A DNA stretch of 64,000 nt, from the NCBI RefSeq assembly GCF_003958645.1, contig NZ_RXLO01000002.1, positions 186,001 to 250,000 of the forward strand, read 5' to 3'. The translations under genes were made by a program, and so were the position numbers. The notes beneath the pieces were generated by a model that saw nothing but the letters and a program-made list of their open reading frames with translations, was not told where the DNA came from and ran no database searches. This stretch comes from Chitinophaga rhizosphaerae. GTDB lineage: Bacteria; Bacteroidota; Bacteroidia; Chitinophagales; Chitinophagaceae. This document shows positions 23,131 to 30,692 of this stretch, piece after piece (the stretch's first letter is position 1; each line of letters opens with the position of its first letter).

Positions 23131-25880
23131 AAAGGCAATTCAACATTTGGAGAAGTCAGTTTATTCATATCCAGCATTCCTTCGCGCCAGTAATGTTCCG
23201 GTACGGAATTGGCAAGTTGGAGCATTTCCGGATCATGCTGGAGGAACCGTTCCTTCTCTGCCGATATAAAATCCGGTCTGAAAAAAACGAACGGTCGTCC
23301 TGTCGCTTTCACATCGATGCGGGAGCTTTCCGGGTTACCACTAACATAAATGGTATGCCACTTCGGAAAGCTATACCGCTTTACTTTATACTTCTTACCT
23401 CCAGCAGGATCCGGCTCCCAATAGTTATCCACTCCAAGGTTTTCCCGTAAAACATTATCAATATATTTTTCCTCGAATCTATTATTCAGCAGCTCCTTTC
23501 GCACATCGCCGAGTGTCAGGTAAATTATGTTCTCGGTAAAGTCCTGGAACATATTCTCCAATTTGATCCTGATTTCCTTTTCGATCATTGGTTTGGAGTG
23601 AGCTACCACACGCTTTAGTGCGTCAGTAACGAGGTGACGCGGGTGGAACCACATTCTCGTCTCATTTTGAGATTTCATGGGCCGCTTGTTCAAAAAATTC
23701 AAAAAAGATGGGATCTCTGCAATCATGTCGGAAAGAACTGATACGCGCTCTTTCTCCGGCTTACGAATTTTCCGCACCCAATACCGGATATCATCCTCGG
23801 ATGCATAAATGAAATTATCTTCGTTGTTGGTAAGGAGAAGGAATTTCCCAAAAAACTCTATTTCGACGTGATCTTTTCCTTTTTGGTTCAGGGTTATGCG
23901 ATCTGCTGTACTCAGGGATTTTATCTTCTCAATTACAGTCTTTTTATCAATAAAGGCTTCATCGCAAGCCGTCAATAATTTCGTGGCGTAGGCGCCATTG
24001 AAATCGGAGCTAAGTTCCGCATTACCAACTATTGCCATATTCTGTTTGAACACCGCTTTCAGCCATTTGGCAAACGTGCTTTTTCCTGTGGCATTTTCCT
24101 TCGAAACCAGACAAAGTATCGGCAATATTTGGGTAGGTCGCTGATATAAAAGCTGCACATAATCAAGTCCAAAATCATAATGCTCTTCAAAAATGTGCTT
24201 CAGGAAATCAAGGGTAACAGGGCATTCACCTTCATCCGGCTCCCAATCGAAGGGGGAGTACATGTTAAAACAATTGTGTATAACTTCTTGATAACTAACA
24301 TGGTCGGGTACGTTGCAAAAAGCCTTGTACTTCTTAATATGATTTAAAAAAGCCTTTCCATGATCATCACTAATGGTAATCTTGTTTCGGCGGTGCAGCT
24401 GCACTTCTAAATCCTTGTACTTATTTGGGACAGGCACCTTCTCATAATAATCATCACCAACCCGGAGGTACAACTTGGAGGCGCCGGGTAATATTATTTC
24501 GCATTCGGATTTTTCCTTATCATATCTATATTGTGTTCCATTATAGACAAACTGCTTTTCCTGAATCACATCCTGATGTCGGTGATAAAAGGAATTCACC
24601 GAATCTAGGGCTAGAAGTGAGATCAAATGCTGAAAACCATAGGTAATATTGATCTTTTTTATATAAGTACCCTCCCGGCTAAATGCACATGCATCGGCTA
24701 GAACTTCAGCCGCTACAGTCTTACGGATTATTACCTTGGATCTTTTACGACGGAAACTGATATCGTTCCCCACGGGAAATTCCGATTCGCGGTTTTTTCG
24801 CAACGCCTCATATAAGTCGTCCAGCCCTTTCGGATTGCCGACAACCGATTCTGAAGAAATATATCCAAAATACAGGCTTATCTCATGATCGGAAAGGTAG
24901 TCTTTCAGCAACTCCTTCATCCCACGGGCAGATGAAAAAAAGTTGTTCGGCCGCATATAAATATCCTTCCCTTCTTCCAGCGCCTTTAAACTGATATTGC
25001 GGCAATCACCATCATACAAAAACACTATATCTCTTACGCCGCAGGCCAAAATAAGCTCAATGATGTCGCGGTGCAGCTGAAGGGTTTCCTTATCCCGATA
25101 TGTACTTATTGAACTTAGTCCAACTATATCCATTCCATGGATCCATCCGGCAATAGCTTTTTTGTATCCCTCAGTAATAAACAGTGTCGTTATGCTTTCC
25201 TTTTCCCTGAATTTTCTTAACAATCCAGGCGGGAAGAAAGGGCGAGTTCCGACACCCTTTGGTATCCTGTATTTAATAACCCCGCCTTTGCTATCTACTT
25301 GCGGATTCTGATATCGAACTACCTTGTAGGGTTCGTCTCTTGTCATCCCATTCAGTGCGCGGGGGTACGTAATTAAAAAACCGTGTATGTCGTAGACGGT
25401 GAACTCAAGATTCCCATCTCGATCTTCTGCAATAAGTGGATACACGTCGCTGCCCTGCGACGATGGCATTTTCAACCATATTTTATTTCTGGCTGAAGTC
25501 AACCCAAGCATCTCCATTGTACTATTGAGAAATGCTCCCTTCTTAATTTCGGAACGGGTTTGTGAAGCCGATTTTACGACACGGAGAGGTTCTGAAATAA
25601 TAATATTATACGTATCAGCTAACCATTTTATCGCTGCAGGGAAATCTACTCCTGTCTTTTTCATTACAAATGATATCGGATCATTTCCACCCTCTTCACA
25701 GCCGGACCAGCATTTATATATACCCTTATTGGGATTTACAGAGAATTTTCCGCCGCAAAACGGGCAATCGCCGCTATAGTCTTTTCCATTTCGCTTCAAA
25801 ACGGTAAACTCCCCAATCACCCGGACGAGATCTACCTGTTCCTTTACCTTCGTCACCGTTTCTTCGGGGATATAGGTCAT
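23127..25880 (-). CDS. Phage primase-helicase (CHC2 zinc finger, Toprim, SF3-like helicase)
   Basis: A 917-residue replication protein. Zinc-finger cysteines at about 39, 42, 57 and 61 (CPFC, then CWSGC). A Toprim-like region around 235-300 (LFITEGYKKAIAGW, FLYDGD). The helicase ATPase has Walker A ENATGKST near 595, Walker B-like LLTACDEAF, and sensor FLLLTNNEDN. D5/P4-alpha-like layout suggests it primes and unwinds phage DNA. It is followed by the cytosine methyltransferase. Confidence 0.88.
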   Translation of the reverse strand: MTYIPEETVTKVKEQVDLVRVIGEFTVLKRNGKDYSGDCPFCGGKFSVNPNKGIYKCWSGCEEGGNDPISFVMKKTGVDFPAAIKWLADTYNIIISEPLRVVKSASQTRSEIKKGAFLNSTMEMLGLTSARNKIWLKMPSSQGSDVYPLIAEDRDGNLEFTVYDIHGFLITYPRALNGMTRDEPYKVVRYQNPQVDSKGGVIKYRIPKGVGTRPFFPPGLLRKFREKESITTLFITEGYKKAIAGWIHGMDIVGLSSISTYRDKETLQLHRDIIELILACGVRDIVFLYDGDCRNISLKALEEGKDIYMRPNNFFSSARGMKELLKDYLSDHEISLYFGYISSESVVGNPKGLDDLYEALRKNRESEFPVGNDISFRRKRSKVIIRKTVAAEVLADACAFSREGTYIKKINITYGFQHLISLLALDSVNSFYHRHQDVIQEKQFVYNGTQYRYDKEKSECEIILPGASKLYLRVGDDYYEKVPVPNKYKDLEVQLHRRNKITISDDHGKAFLNHIKKYKAFCNVPDHVSYQEVIHNCFNMYSPFDWEPDEGECPVTLDFLKHIFEEHYDFGLDYVQLLYQRPTQILPILCLVSKENATGKSTFAKWLKAVFKQNMAIVGNAELSSDFNGAYATKLLTACDEAFIDKKTVIEKIKSLSTADRITLNQKGKDHVEIEFFGKFLLLTNNEDNFIYASEDDIRYWVRKIRKPEKERVSVLSDMIAEIPSFLNFLNKRPMKSQNETRMWFHPRHLVTDALKRVVAHSKPMIEKEIRIKLENMFQDFTENIIYLTLGDVRKELLNNRFEEKYIDNVLRENLGVDNYWEPDPAGGKKYKVKRYSFPKWHTIYVSGNPESSRIDVKATGRPFVFFRPDFISAEKERFLQHDPEMLQLANSVPEHYWREGMLDMNKLTSPNVELPF

Positions 25881-26143
25881 CTCTTCGTTTTTAGATATGT
25901 GATGAAAAATATCGAGGCCAATATCACCCCTGTTCGTAAGCTATTCGGCATTGTGGAAAGCAATATCAGGTAGGCGGTAGCCACGCATAACACGATGCCG
26001 CATTTAATTGCTGCTGCGACCCGCTCGTGGGGATCCCGCTTTCCCATTTTGTTCAATTTTATATAAATCATGTAGTCGAGAAAGGATGCTCTTATATTTC
26101 CTTCTGATCTGTCCGCCAAGGTGCTGCGATAATATTCGGTCAC
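25877..26143 (-). CDS. Small membrane protein of unknown function
   Basis: An 88-residue protein with a soluble N-terminal part and two hydrophobic segments at about 47-82 (CGIVLCVATAYLILL, TGVILASIFFITYL). Its stop overlaps the primase-helicase start by 4 bp. An overlapping frame (26004-26195) on the same strand was rejected. Function unknown. Confidence 0.5.
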   Translation of the reverse strand: MTEYYRSTLADRSEGNIRASFLDYMIYIKLNKMGKRDPHERVAAAIKCGIVLCVATAYLILLSTMPNSLRTGVILASIFFITYLKTKR

Positions 26144-26184
26144 GCATGATGAGGCGATATTTCAACAAAACAGACCGGTACCGC

Positions 26185-26397
26185 TCAATGCTCATTTAAT
26201 ACGGCATTTATTGCATCAAGAAATGCTGGACGCTCAGGGGGGTCTACATAATCAAAATCTCTCCCTGCGCCTTCGTCCAGGTTGTGAAGAAGTGCCATTT
26301 CCCGGGCAATTCGGTAGTCATCCTCGACACCTGCGACGAGCTGTTTTATGACCTGCAGCACGAATACCGATAATTTAGTGGTGTTATACATAGTCAC
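26185..26397 (-). CDS. Unknown phage protein, 70 aa
   Basis: Small acidic soluble protein (AGRDFDYVDPPERP). It follows the Cro-like gene by 3 bp in the early operon. No family recognised. Confidence 0.5.
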   Translation of the reverse strand: MTMYNTTKLSVFVLQVIKQLVAGVEDDYRIAREMALLHNLDEGAGRDFDYVDPPERPAFLDAINAVLNEH

Positions 26398-26400
26398 TTT

Positions 26401-26622
26401 TTATGTGCCGTATTTCAAACGTTCCTCCTCCGCTTCCTTTTCGCGTTCAACAATCAGTCGCTCCGCGGTATTGAGAATATCGTTGTAATGTTTACCCTCC
26501 AAATTGCGCTTCAAGACGTCGTAGGCAACGTGGTAGGGAATTTTAAGGGATCCAGCAATTCGGCTGATGTCTCTTCGGACTAAATTTTTTCGGATCCACA
26601 TTAATTTTTCGCGGGCAATCAT
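26401..26622 (-). CDS. Small DNA-binding candidate, first gene of the early operon
   Basis: A 73-residue basic protein. The segment RRDISRIAGSLKIPYHVAYDVLKRNL (about 16-41) resembles a helix-turn-helix; the C-terminus is a charged helix. Two operator-core sites lie within 42 bp upstream. Position opposite the coiled-coil regulator suggests a Cro-like or anti-repressor role, which is inference. Confidence 0.6.
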   Translation of the reverse strand: MIAREKLMWIRKNLVRRDISRIAGSLKIPYHVAYDVLKRNLEGKHYNDILNTAERLIVEREKEAEEERLKYGT

Positions 26623-26634
26623 AAAATGCTTATT

Positions 26635-26820
26635 TTTGGTTCAAACTTGGTAGAAATTTGGTTCTTGTCCTGAAAACGGGGCCAGGCGGCGATTATTTGC
26701 CCAAGATGGGCTGAGATTATCATAGCTATGGATCTCAAATTCAGAGATTTGGTTTTCAAATCTTGAAATTTGGTTCTGTAAATATAGACTTTTGGTTCAA
26801 ATTGTCCTCATTTTGAACCA
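26635..26820. promoter_or_regulatory. Operator array with TTTGGTTC cores spaced 21-22 bp
   Basis: The 234-bp gap 26623-26856 between divergent genes holds TTTGGTTC at 26635, 26657, 26769 and 26791, a GGTTT variant at about 26748, and an inverted copy (GAACC at 26815). Core spacings are 22, 21 and 22 bp. The last two form an inverted repeat TGGTTCAAA (26793-26801) / TTTGAACCA (26812-26820). This looks like a lambda-type repressor control region with cooperative sites two helical turns apart. Confidence 0.75.
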
Positions 26821-26856
26821 CATTTACATATATTTATTACTGTCAAGCATAAGTTT

Positions 26857-27339
26857 ATGAATGACATAACAAAAGAGAGCAACCGCGAAATGGGGAAAGC
26901 ACTTAAGGAAATTTTCGATGCGCTTAGGGAAGTTGATAAAGTTAAGTCTGAAGCCCATCTAGCAAGGATCTTGCGGGTTAATACATCCCATTTTCATGAA
27001 ATGATTGATGGAAAGCGGAGCATATCGAACAGGGTGCTTAAGATCCTGCACCAAACATTTAATGTCGACCTCAATTACCTTACAACCGGGGGACAGTATG
27101 GAGCCGCATTCCTCCTGCCACCATCCGCTACATATGCAAGGGAGATTACAGGCCTAAAAGATTCTATTCAATTACTCACAGATGAAAATCACAGGCTAAA
27201 GGAAATCTTGCATGATGATCAAATTAGCATGAAGCAAACATTGGAAAAAATCGACGAACTACGAAAGCAGATATCCTATCAGCAAAAACTAATAGACTTA
27301 CTAGAGGCGAAAAGCCCAAACGTGAAAGCCGCAGGTTAA
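26857..27339 (+). CDS. Lambda-repressor-type HTH regulator with coiled-coil tail
   Basis: A 160-residue protein. Residues about 25-80 form an XRE-like helix-turn-helix (SEAHLARILRVNTSHFHEMIDGK, then RVLKILHQTFNVD). Residues about 100-150 are a long coiled coil (leucine/isoleucine heptads) suited for dimerisation; there is no S24 peptidase domain, so RecA-type self-cleavage is unlikely. It is transcribed away from the early operon across the operator array, which it most probably binds. It is the best candidate for the lysogeny master regulator. Confidence 0.78.
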   Translation: MNDITKESNREMGKALKEIFDALREVDKVKSEAHLARILRVNTSHFHEMIDGKRSISNRVLKILHQTFNVDLNYLTTGGQYGAAFLLPPSATYAREITGLKDSIQLLTDENHRLKEILHDDQISMKQTLEKIDELRKQISYQQKLIDLLEAKSPNVKAAG

Positions 27340-27386
27340 TTGTAATTCACCGCGGAATGCGGCGGATCACAAATAACCCACATACC

Positions 27387-27563
27387 ATGCATACATTCAC
27401 CATTGACAAAGCCCATCAGGAACTATGCGAATTCCTGGGCGAAAAAACGCTCAAACACAAACCTGAACTCATCATTGAGTACTACAAAGCCCAAATTATG
27501 AAAGAACTGAATGAAAAAATCCGGGATGCCGTCGAAAAGCTAAGTCCCTTACGAATTGCCTAA
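27387..27563 (+). CDS. Small unknown protein downstream of the regulator
   Basis: A 58-residue protein starting MHTFTIDKAH, with a C-terminal amphipathic helix. It follows the regulator by 47 bp and precedes a terminator, so it is the last gene of the regulator unit. The ATG at 27357 is in frame but gives a weaker start. Function unknown. Confidence 0.5.
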   Translation: MHTFTIDKAHQELCEFLGEKTLKHKPELIIEYYKAQIMKELNEKIRDAVEKLSPLRIA

Positions 27564-27574
27564 TGCCAAATTAG

Positions 27575-27600
27575 AGGGGTGGCAAAAGGCCATCCCTTTT
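27575..27600 (+). terminator. Rho-independent terminator
   Basis: Stem AGGGGTGGC (27575-27583) with GCCATCCCT (27589-27597), one G-U pair, 5-nt loop and a following TTTT. It ends the regulator transcript. Confidence 0.7.
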
Positions 27601-27662
27601 CAGAAAATTTATCATTATTAACCTGGTCCTGATACTGTTCGGGTTTTCTTGAGAGGAGTTCA

Positions 27663-27733
27663 TAATCAATCAGTTTTATATTAAATCAAACCACTGTTCC
27701 ACGGAACAACTTTTTTTTGCAACTGATTGATTA
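27663..27733. repeat. Nested inverted repeats near the prophage right edge
   Basis: TAATCAATCAGTT (27663-27675) and AACTGATTGATTA (27721-27733) are perfect 13-bp arms 45 bp apart. Inside lies a second perfect hairpin TGTTCC-AC-GGAACA (27695-27708) followed by eight T residues, so the inner part also reads as a plus-strand terminator. It may be a recombination or replication-end structure; unexplained by any gene. Confidence 0.6.
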
Positions 27734-27748
27734 TTAATGTTAGGGGAT

Positions 27749-27764
27749 AATCCCCTATCCTCCA
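27749..27764 (+). other. tRNA-like 3' end, candidate right attachment site
   Basis: AATCCCCTATCCTCCA can be read as the end of a T-loop, a T-stem strand (CCCCT), an acceptor strand (ATCCTCC) and a discriminator A, with no encoded CCA. The T-stem partner AGGGG is present at 27742-27746, but the loop is 5 rather than 7 nt, and no tRNA body precedes. It sits where AT-rich phage DNA meets host-like DNA and just before a terminator, as expected for an attachment site at a tRNA 3' end. It is also part of a 17-bp palindrome (27741-27757). Confidence 0.3.
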
Positions 27765-27772
27765 CAATCGGA

Positions 27773-27810
27773 AAGAGCCTTTCAGTAAAATCTGGAAGGC
27801 TCTTTTTTTT
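27773..27810 (+). terminator. Rho-independent terminator
   Basis: AAGAGCCTT-CAG pairs with CTG-AAGGCTCTT across a 6-nt loop, followed by a run of eight T (27803-27810). No complete gene immediately upstream needs it, consistent with it having served a tRNA or gene cut by integration. Confidence 0.8.
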
Positions 27811-27811
27811 G

Positions 27812-28141
27812 TTAACCTTTCAATCCCACACCGATGAAATATCTACTAGGATTGATGACGATGGCTTGCTTACCAAATTATCATTCGCCACTCACTACGA
27901 CAACTCCCTCAACCATCATGCGATCTTTGACTATAAGGATCGGCAACTGACCCATATACGCTGGCATAATCGCACTGTACCGACGATCACAGATCCGTTG
28001 ACCATTACTTCGACCAACCGCAACTCCCGTATTACGGAATTTGCCATGGCTAAACCTGTGAAAAAGCCATTGCTACTTTTCAATTACATCTGGGAAGGCA
28101 ATAATATCACCGAAGAACATTTCGAGGACCACCTATTATAA
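27812..28141 (+). pseudogene. Fragment of a host protein with YD-repeat-like sequence
   Basis: The open frame continues through the terminator, but real coding character starts only after it. The encoded segment has DDDGLLTKLSFATHYDN followed by YKDRQLTHIRWHNRT, the periodic pattern seen in lipoproteins with repeats of beta strands and Tyr-Asp, and a terminal EEHFEDHLL. No start or signal peptide precedes it. It may be the 3' remnant of a gene truncated at the prophage boundary. The 216 bp to 28357 contain no supported gene. Confidence 0.35.
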
Positions 28142-28357
28142 ACGCAGAAACTAGCGTACTGATTTCGAAACAGGGAAGTTTTTGTATCCGCCAGATACTT
28201 GTTGACGCCCGTTGCGGTGATCTCCATGCCGGAAGTCAGCGTTACAGATGAACGGACGCATCTACGTCCTGCTAAGCAAGCAGCAAATCGTTCAAGGTGG
28301 GGTTTAAGATCGCAGCAGTAATTATAACGATTGTAGCGCCGGGCATTTCATTTCACG

Positions 28358-28795
28358 CTATTGTCGTGGATAGGTGAAATGCAGCAAGGGATAAGGCTTC
28401 CCCATGCCATCCTTTTCCGACCGCCCTGTTTCCACGAACCCCATTTTCCGGTAGAAGCCAACGGCCTGGTGGTTTTGCTCGTTTACGTCCACCTTCGTTA
28501 CGCCCAGTTCCGACAGCGCGAAACGGACGAGCTGCTGCCCGATCCCCTGCCCTCGTGACGCCGCATCGATGAACAGCATTTCCAGGTTTTCGCCGGAAAC
28601 GCCCAGCACGCCCGTGAGCTGCGCATCGCCGCCGGTCACGTACAAATCCAGCGCGGGCAGGAACTGATCAGGAATGATCTTCTTGAATAATTCGAAATCG
28701 GACAGTCGGAGGAAATGATGGGTGGCCAACACGGACGATTCCCAAACCTGCATGATACCGGGATGATCGGCGGAGGTCGCTTTTCGGATGTTCAT
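28358..28795 (-). CDS. GNAT-family N-acetyltransferase
   Basis: A 145-residue single-domain acyltransferase. The acetyl-CoA loop is RGQGIGQQLV (about 81-90), followed by the VDVNEQNHQAVGFYRKMGFV strand-helix that closes the fold. The N-terminal STADHPGIMQVWESSV/HHFL pattern resembles the YjaB/YiiD subgroup. Substrate unknown. The gene is monocistronic or transcribed with the sigma factor 24 bp upstream on the same strand. Confidence 0.85.
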   Translation of the reverse strand: MNIRKATSADHPGIMQVWESSVLATHHFLRLSDFELFKKIIPDQFLPALDLYVTGGDAQLTGVLGVSGENLEMLFIDAASRGQGIGQQLVRFALSELGVTKVDVNEQNHQAVGFYRKMGFVETGRSEKDGMGKPYPLLHFTYPRQ

Positions 28796-28819
28796 GTTCG
28801 CAATTTAGGGTTTTCCGCG

Positions 28820-29401
28820 TCAGTACAGCGCGCCGGAAGCGATCACCACGGCGCCGATGATACCGAATCCCTTCAGTTCTTCGCGCATGAGGCTCAGGGA
28901 TCGGGTCATGTGTTTTTCCACGGCTTTTACGGAAATCCCCAGTTTCTCGGCGATCTCTTTATAACTGAGGTGATCGCGGCGGGAAAGGAGAAAAATCTCC
29001 CGGCTGCGCTCCGTGAGCTTGTCGAGCGCCGCGGCGAAAGCCTTTTCCAGCTCGCGGAGGTCGTAATTGATATGCAGATCGGCCGTTTGCCCGGAGGGCA
29101 TTTGCTGGTGATGCTGTTCGTGAAGGAGGGAGTTCCGCAGCTCGTTGAAGATCCGGTTGCGGAGGGCGTTGTACAAATAGGAAGGAACGTTCTCGACATG
29201 GGCCAGCTCCGTCCGCCGCCGGTACACATTGGTAAAAACCTCCTGCAGCAGGTCTTCCACGATCGCCGGAACGGGCACTTTCCGGAAGGCATAGGCATAC
29301 ATCGCCCCGGCATGCCGCTGGTACAGCGTCTCGAACGCGCGCGCATCGTTTCCGGCCAGCAACGTCACCAGTTCCCTATCAGACAGTGCGGTATATCCCA
29401 T
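28820..29401 (-). CDS. ECF sigma factor (FecI-type, Bacteroidota RagA/SusC locus)
   Basis: A 193-residue sigma-70 factor of the extracytoplasmic class. Region 2 at about 20-85 (FETLYQRHAGAMYAY, EDLLQEVFTNVYRR) and region 4 at about 125-175 (LTERSREIFLLSRRDHLSYKEIAEKLGISVKAVEKHM). A hydrophobic C-terminal end (GIIGAVVIASGALY) is unusual and could be a membrane tether. Divergent from the FecR gene with a 97-bp gap, as in FecI-FecR-controlled SusCD loci; it should activate the SusC operon when released. Confidence 0.93.
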   Translation of the reverse strand: MGYTALSDRELVTLLAGNDARAFETLYQRHAGAMYAYAFRKVPVPAIVEDLLQEVFTNVYRRRTELAHVENVPSYLYNALRNRIFNELRNSLLHEQHHQQMPSGQTADLHINYDLRELEKAFAAALDKLTERSREIFLLSRRDHLSYKEIAEKLGISVKAVEKHMTRSLSLMREELKGFGIIGAVVIASGALY

Positions 29402-29456
29402 GATCGGTGGTAAAAATAGGAGAAAAATCAGGTTTTTCGGCAGTTAGGGGTAGGGT

Positions 29457-29472
29457 ACGGCATTAATACCGT
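29457..29472. promoter_or_regulatory. Near-palindrome in the sigma/FecR divergent promoter
   Basis: ACGGCATTAATACCGT is a 16-bp palindrome with one mismatched pair, centred between divergent sigma and FecR starts. It is a candidate regulatory site; nothing else supports it. Confidence 0.3.
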
Positions 29473-29498
29473 GTCTTATCCTCACACAAGCCCACGTA

Positions 29499-30503
29499 AT
29501 GAACGACCAACATCTGTTGCAATTGCTGGATAAATACCTCCGGAACAACTGTTCCCCGGAGGAAAAACAAGCCCTGGAAACCTGGCTCGAGCGGTACGAA
29601 TCCCCGTTCCGGGATGCCGCCCCCGACCCTTCGCCCAGGCTCGCCGCAGTGTACGACAGTATTTCGGCCCGGCTGAAAGCCGAAGGCGAAATGCCCGAAG
29701 CCCCCGCCACGCCCGTTCGCCACATCCGCGCCCGCTGGTGGAAAGCCGCCGTCGCTGCGGCCGTCCTCATCACAGGGGCCGCCGTTACCTGGAACGTTTT
29801 ACGCAAACCCGCCATGCTCCTGGCCTCCGCGCCCGCCGGCGAAAGCACCTTCGTGGAACTGCCCGACGGCAGCCGCGTGTGGCTCAACGCCAGCAGCAGC
29901 CTGGAATACCCCGGCAACATGGCCCGAAACGGCCGCACTGTGCGCCTGAAAGGCGAAGGGTACTTCGAAGTGGCGCCCGACCAGCAACAACCGTTCGAGG
30001 TACAGACGCAAGACCTGTCTGTCCAGGTACTGGGCACCGCCTTCAACCTCAAAGCCTATAACGAAGACGCCGCACTGGAAACCGCGCTCATCGAAGGCAA
30101 GGTCGCCGTTTCCCTGCTGAGCGCCCCCGCGCGCCGGCAGCTCCTGGCCCCCGGCCAGAAACTCCTCCTCACCCGGAAAAATACACCGGGCGCCGGCGGG
30201 GAAGATTGGGGCAGCTTCTACGCACAAGTACAAAACAATACCAAAACAAAGGATACGATCGCCACAGAAACGCTCTGGCGCAAAGGGCGCCTCCAGTTCC
30301 GCGACCAGTCGTTCACCGAACTGGCCAAAATCATGGAACGGTGGTACGACAAACGCATCATCATCGCCGATCCTGCGCTGAACGACAACCGGTTTTCGGG
30401 GGAATTCCGCAAGGAAGGGATCAAAGATGCGCTCAATGCCCTGCAGCTGATCGCAAATTTCACGTACGACATGAGAGGGGATACCGTCATCATCAAGCAA
30501 TAG
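29499..30503 (+). CDS. FecR-family anti-sigma factor
   Basis: A 334-residue membrane anti-sigma factor. Residues 1-80 are the cytoplasmic sigma-binding part, a TM segment lies at about 82-103 (AAVAAAVLITGAAVTWNVL), the FecR domain at about 110-215 (FVELPDGSRVWLNASSSLEYP), and the C-terminal DUF4974 at about 262-333 (ELAKIMERWYDKRI ... DGDTVIIK-like end). It signals between the SusC STN domain and the ECF sigma factor encoded divergently. Confidence 0.93.
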   Translation: MNDQHLLQLLDKYLRNNCSPEEKQALETWLERYESPFRDAAPDPSPRLAAVYDSISARLKAEGEMPEAPATPVRHIRARWWKAAVAAAVLITGAAVTWNVLRKPAMLLASAPAGESTFVELPDGSRVWLNASSSLEYPGNMARNGRTVRLKGEGYFEVAPDQQQPFEVQTQDLSVQVLGTAFNLKAYNEDAALETALIEGKVAVSLLSAPARRQLLAPGQKLLLTRKNTPGAGGEDWGSFYAQVQNNTKTKDTIATETLWRKGRLQFRDQSFTELAKIMERWYDKRIIIADPALNDNRFSGEFRKEGIKDALNALQLIANFTYDMRGDTVIIKQ

Positions 30504-30586
30504 TCAACCAACAAAAACAGCTATGGAACGATTCACACCTTGCATTACATCAGACTAGGCGCTCTCCGGCCGCCATCAAATTAAAA

Positions 30587-30614
30587 AAAGGATAGTGCTG
30601 GCACACTACCCTTT
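30587..30614 (+). terminator. Imperfect hairpin between fecR-like and susC-like genes
   Basis: AAAGG-A-TAGTG pairs with CACTA-C-CCTTT over a CTGGCA loop, one mismatch. On the plus strand the T-run is short, so it may be an attenuator that lowers read-through from FecR into SusC, or a processing site. Confidence 0.4.
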
Positions 30615-30692
30615 AAGCTAAACATGGAATGAAACAAGTTTTCCGTGCGGGAAGGTTTTTGTTTCAAATTGTTCAACACTCAATCCAAATTT

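Larger units (their letters stand above)
170..27764. mobile_element. Prophage or prophage-like element (left edge not resolved)
   Basis: A continuous run of tightly packed, mostly minus-strand genes with phage hallmarks: large and small terminase, portal, tail collar fibre, holin, spanin, GH108 endolysin, primase-helicase, two DNA methyltransferases and several XRE-type regulators. Base composition is visibly more AT-rich than the region right of 28.3 kb. The right edge is placed near a tRNA-like 3' end at 27749-27764, followed by a terminator. The left edge is unknown: the hybrid kinase at 170-2011 is included because its upstream partner carries the same operator motif as the phage control region, but it could be host DNA. 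No capsid, tail-tube, tape-measure or integrase gene is recognisable, so the element may continue left of the window, be a satellite, or be decaying. Confidence 0.8.

Noticed and set aside
26004..26195. Minus-strand frame between the small membrane protein and the 70-aa gene
   Set aside because: Overlaps the coupled membrane-protein gene almost fully; composition is Arg/Ser-biased shadow.
27663..27733. 13-bp inverted repeats considered as insertion-sequence ends
   Set aside because: Only 45 bp lie between the arms and no transposase is present; no target duplication visible.
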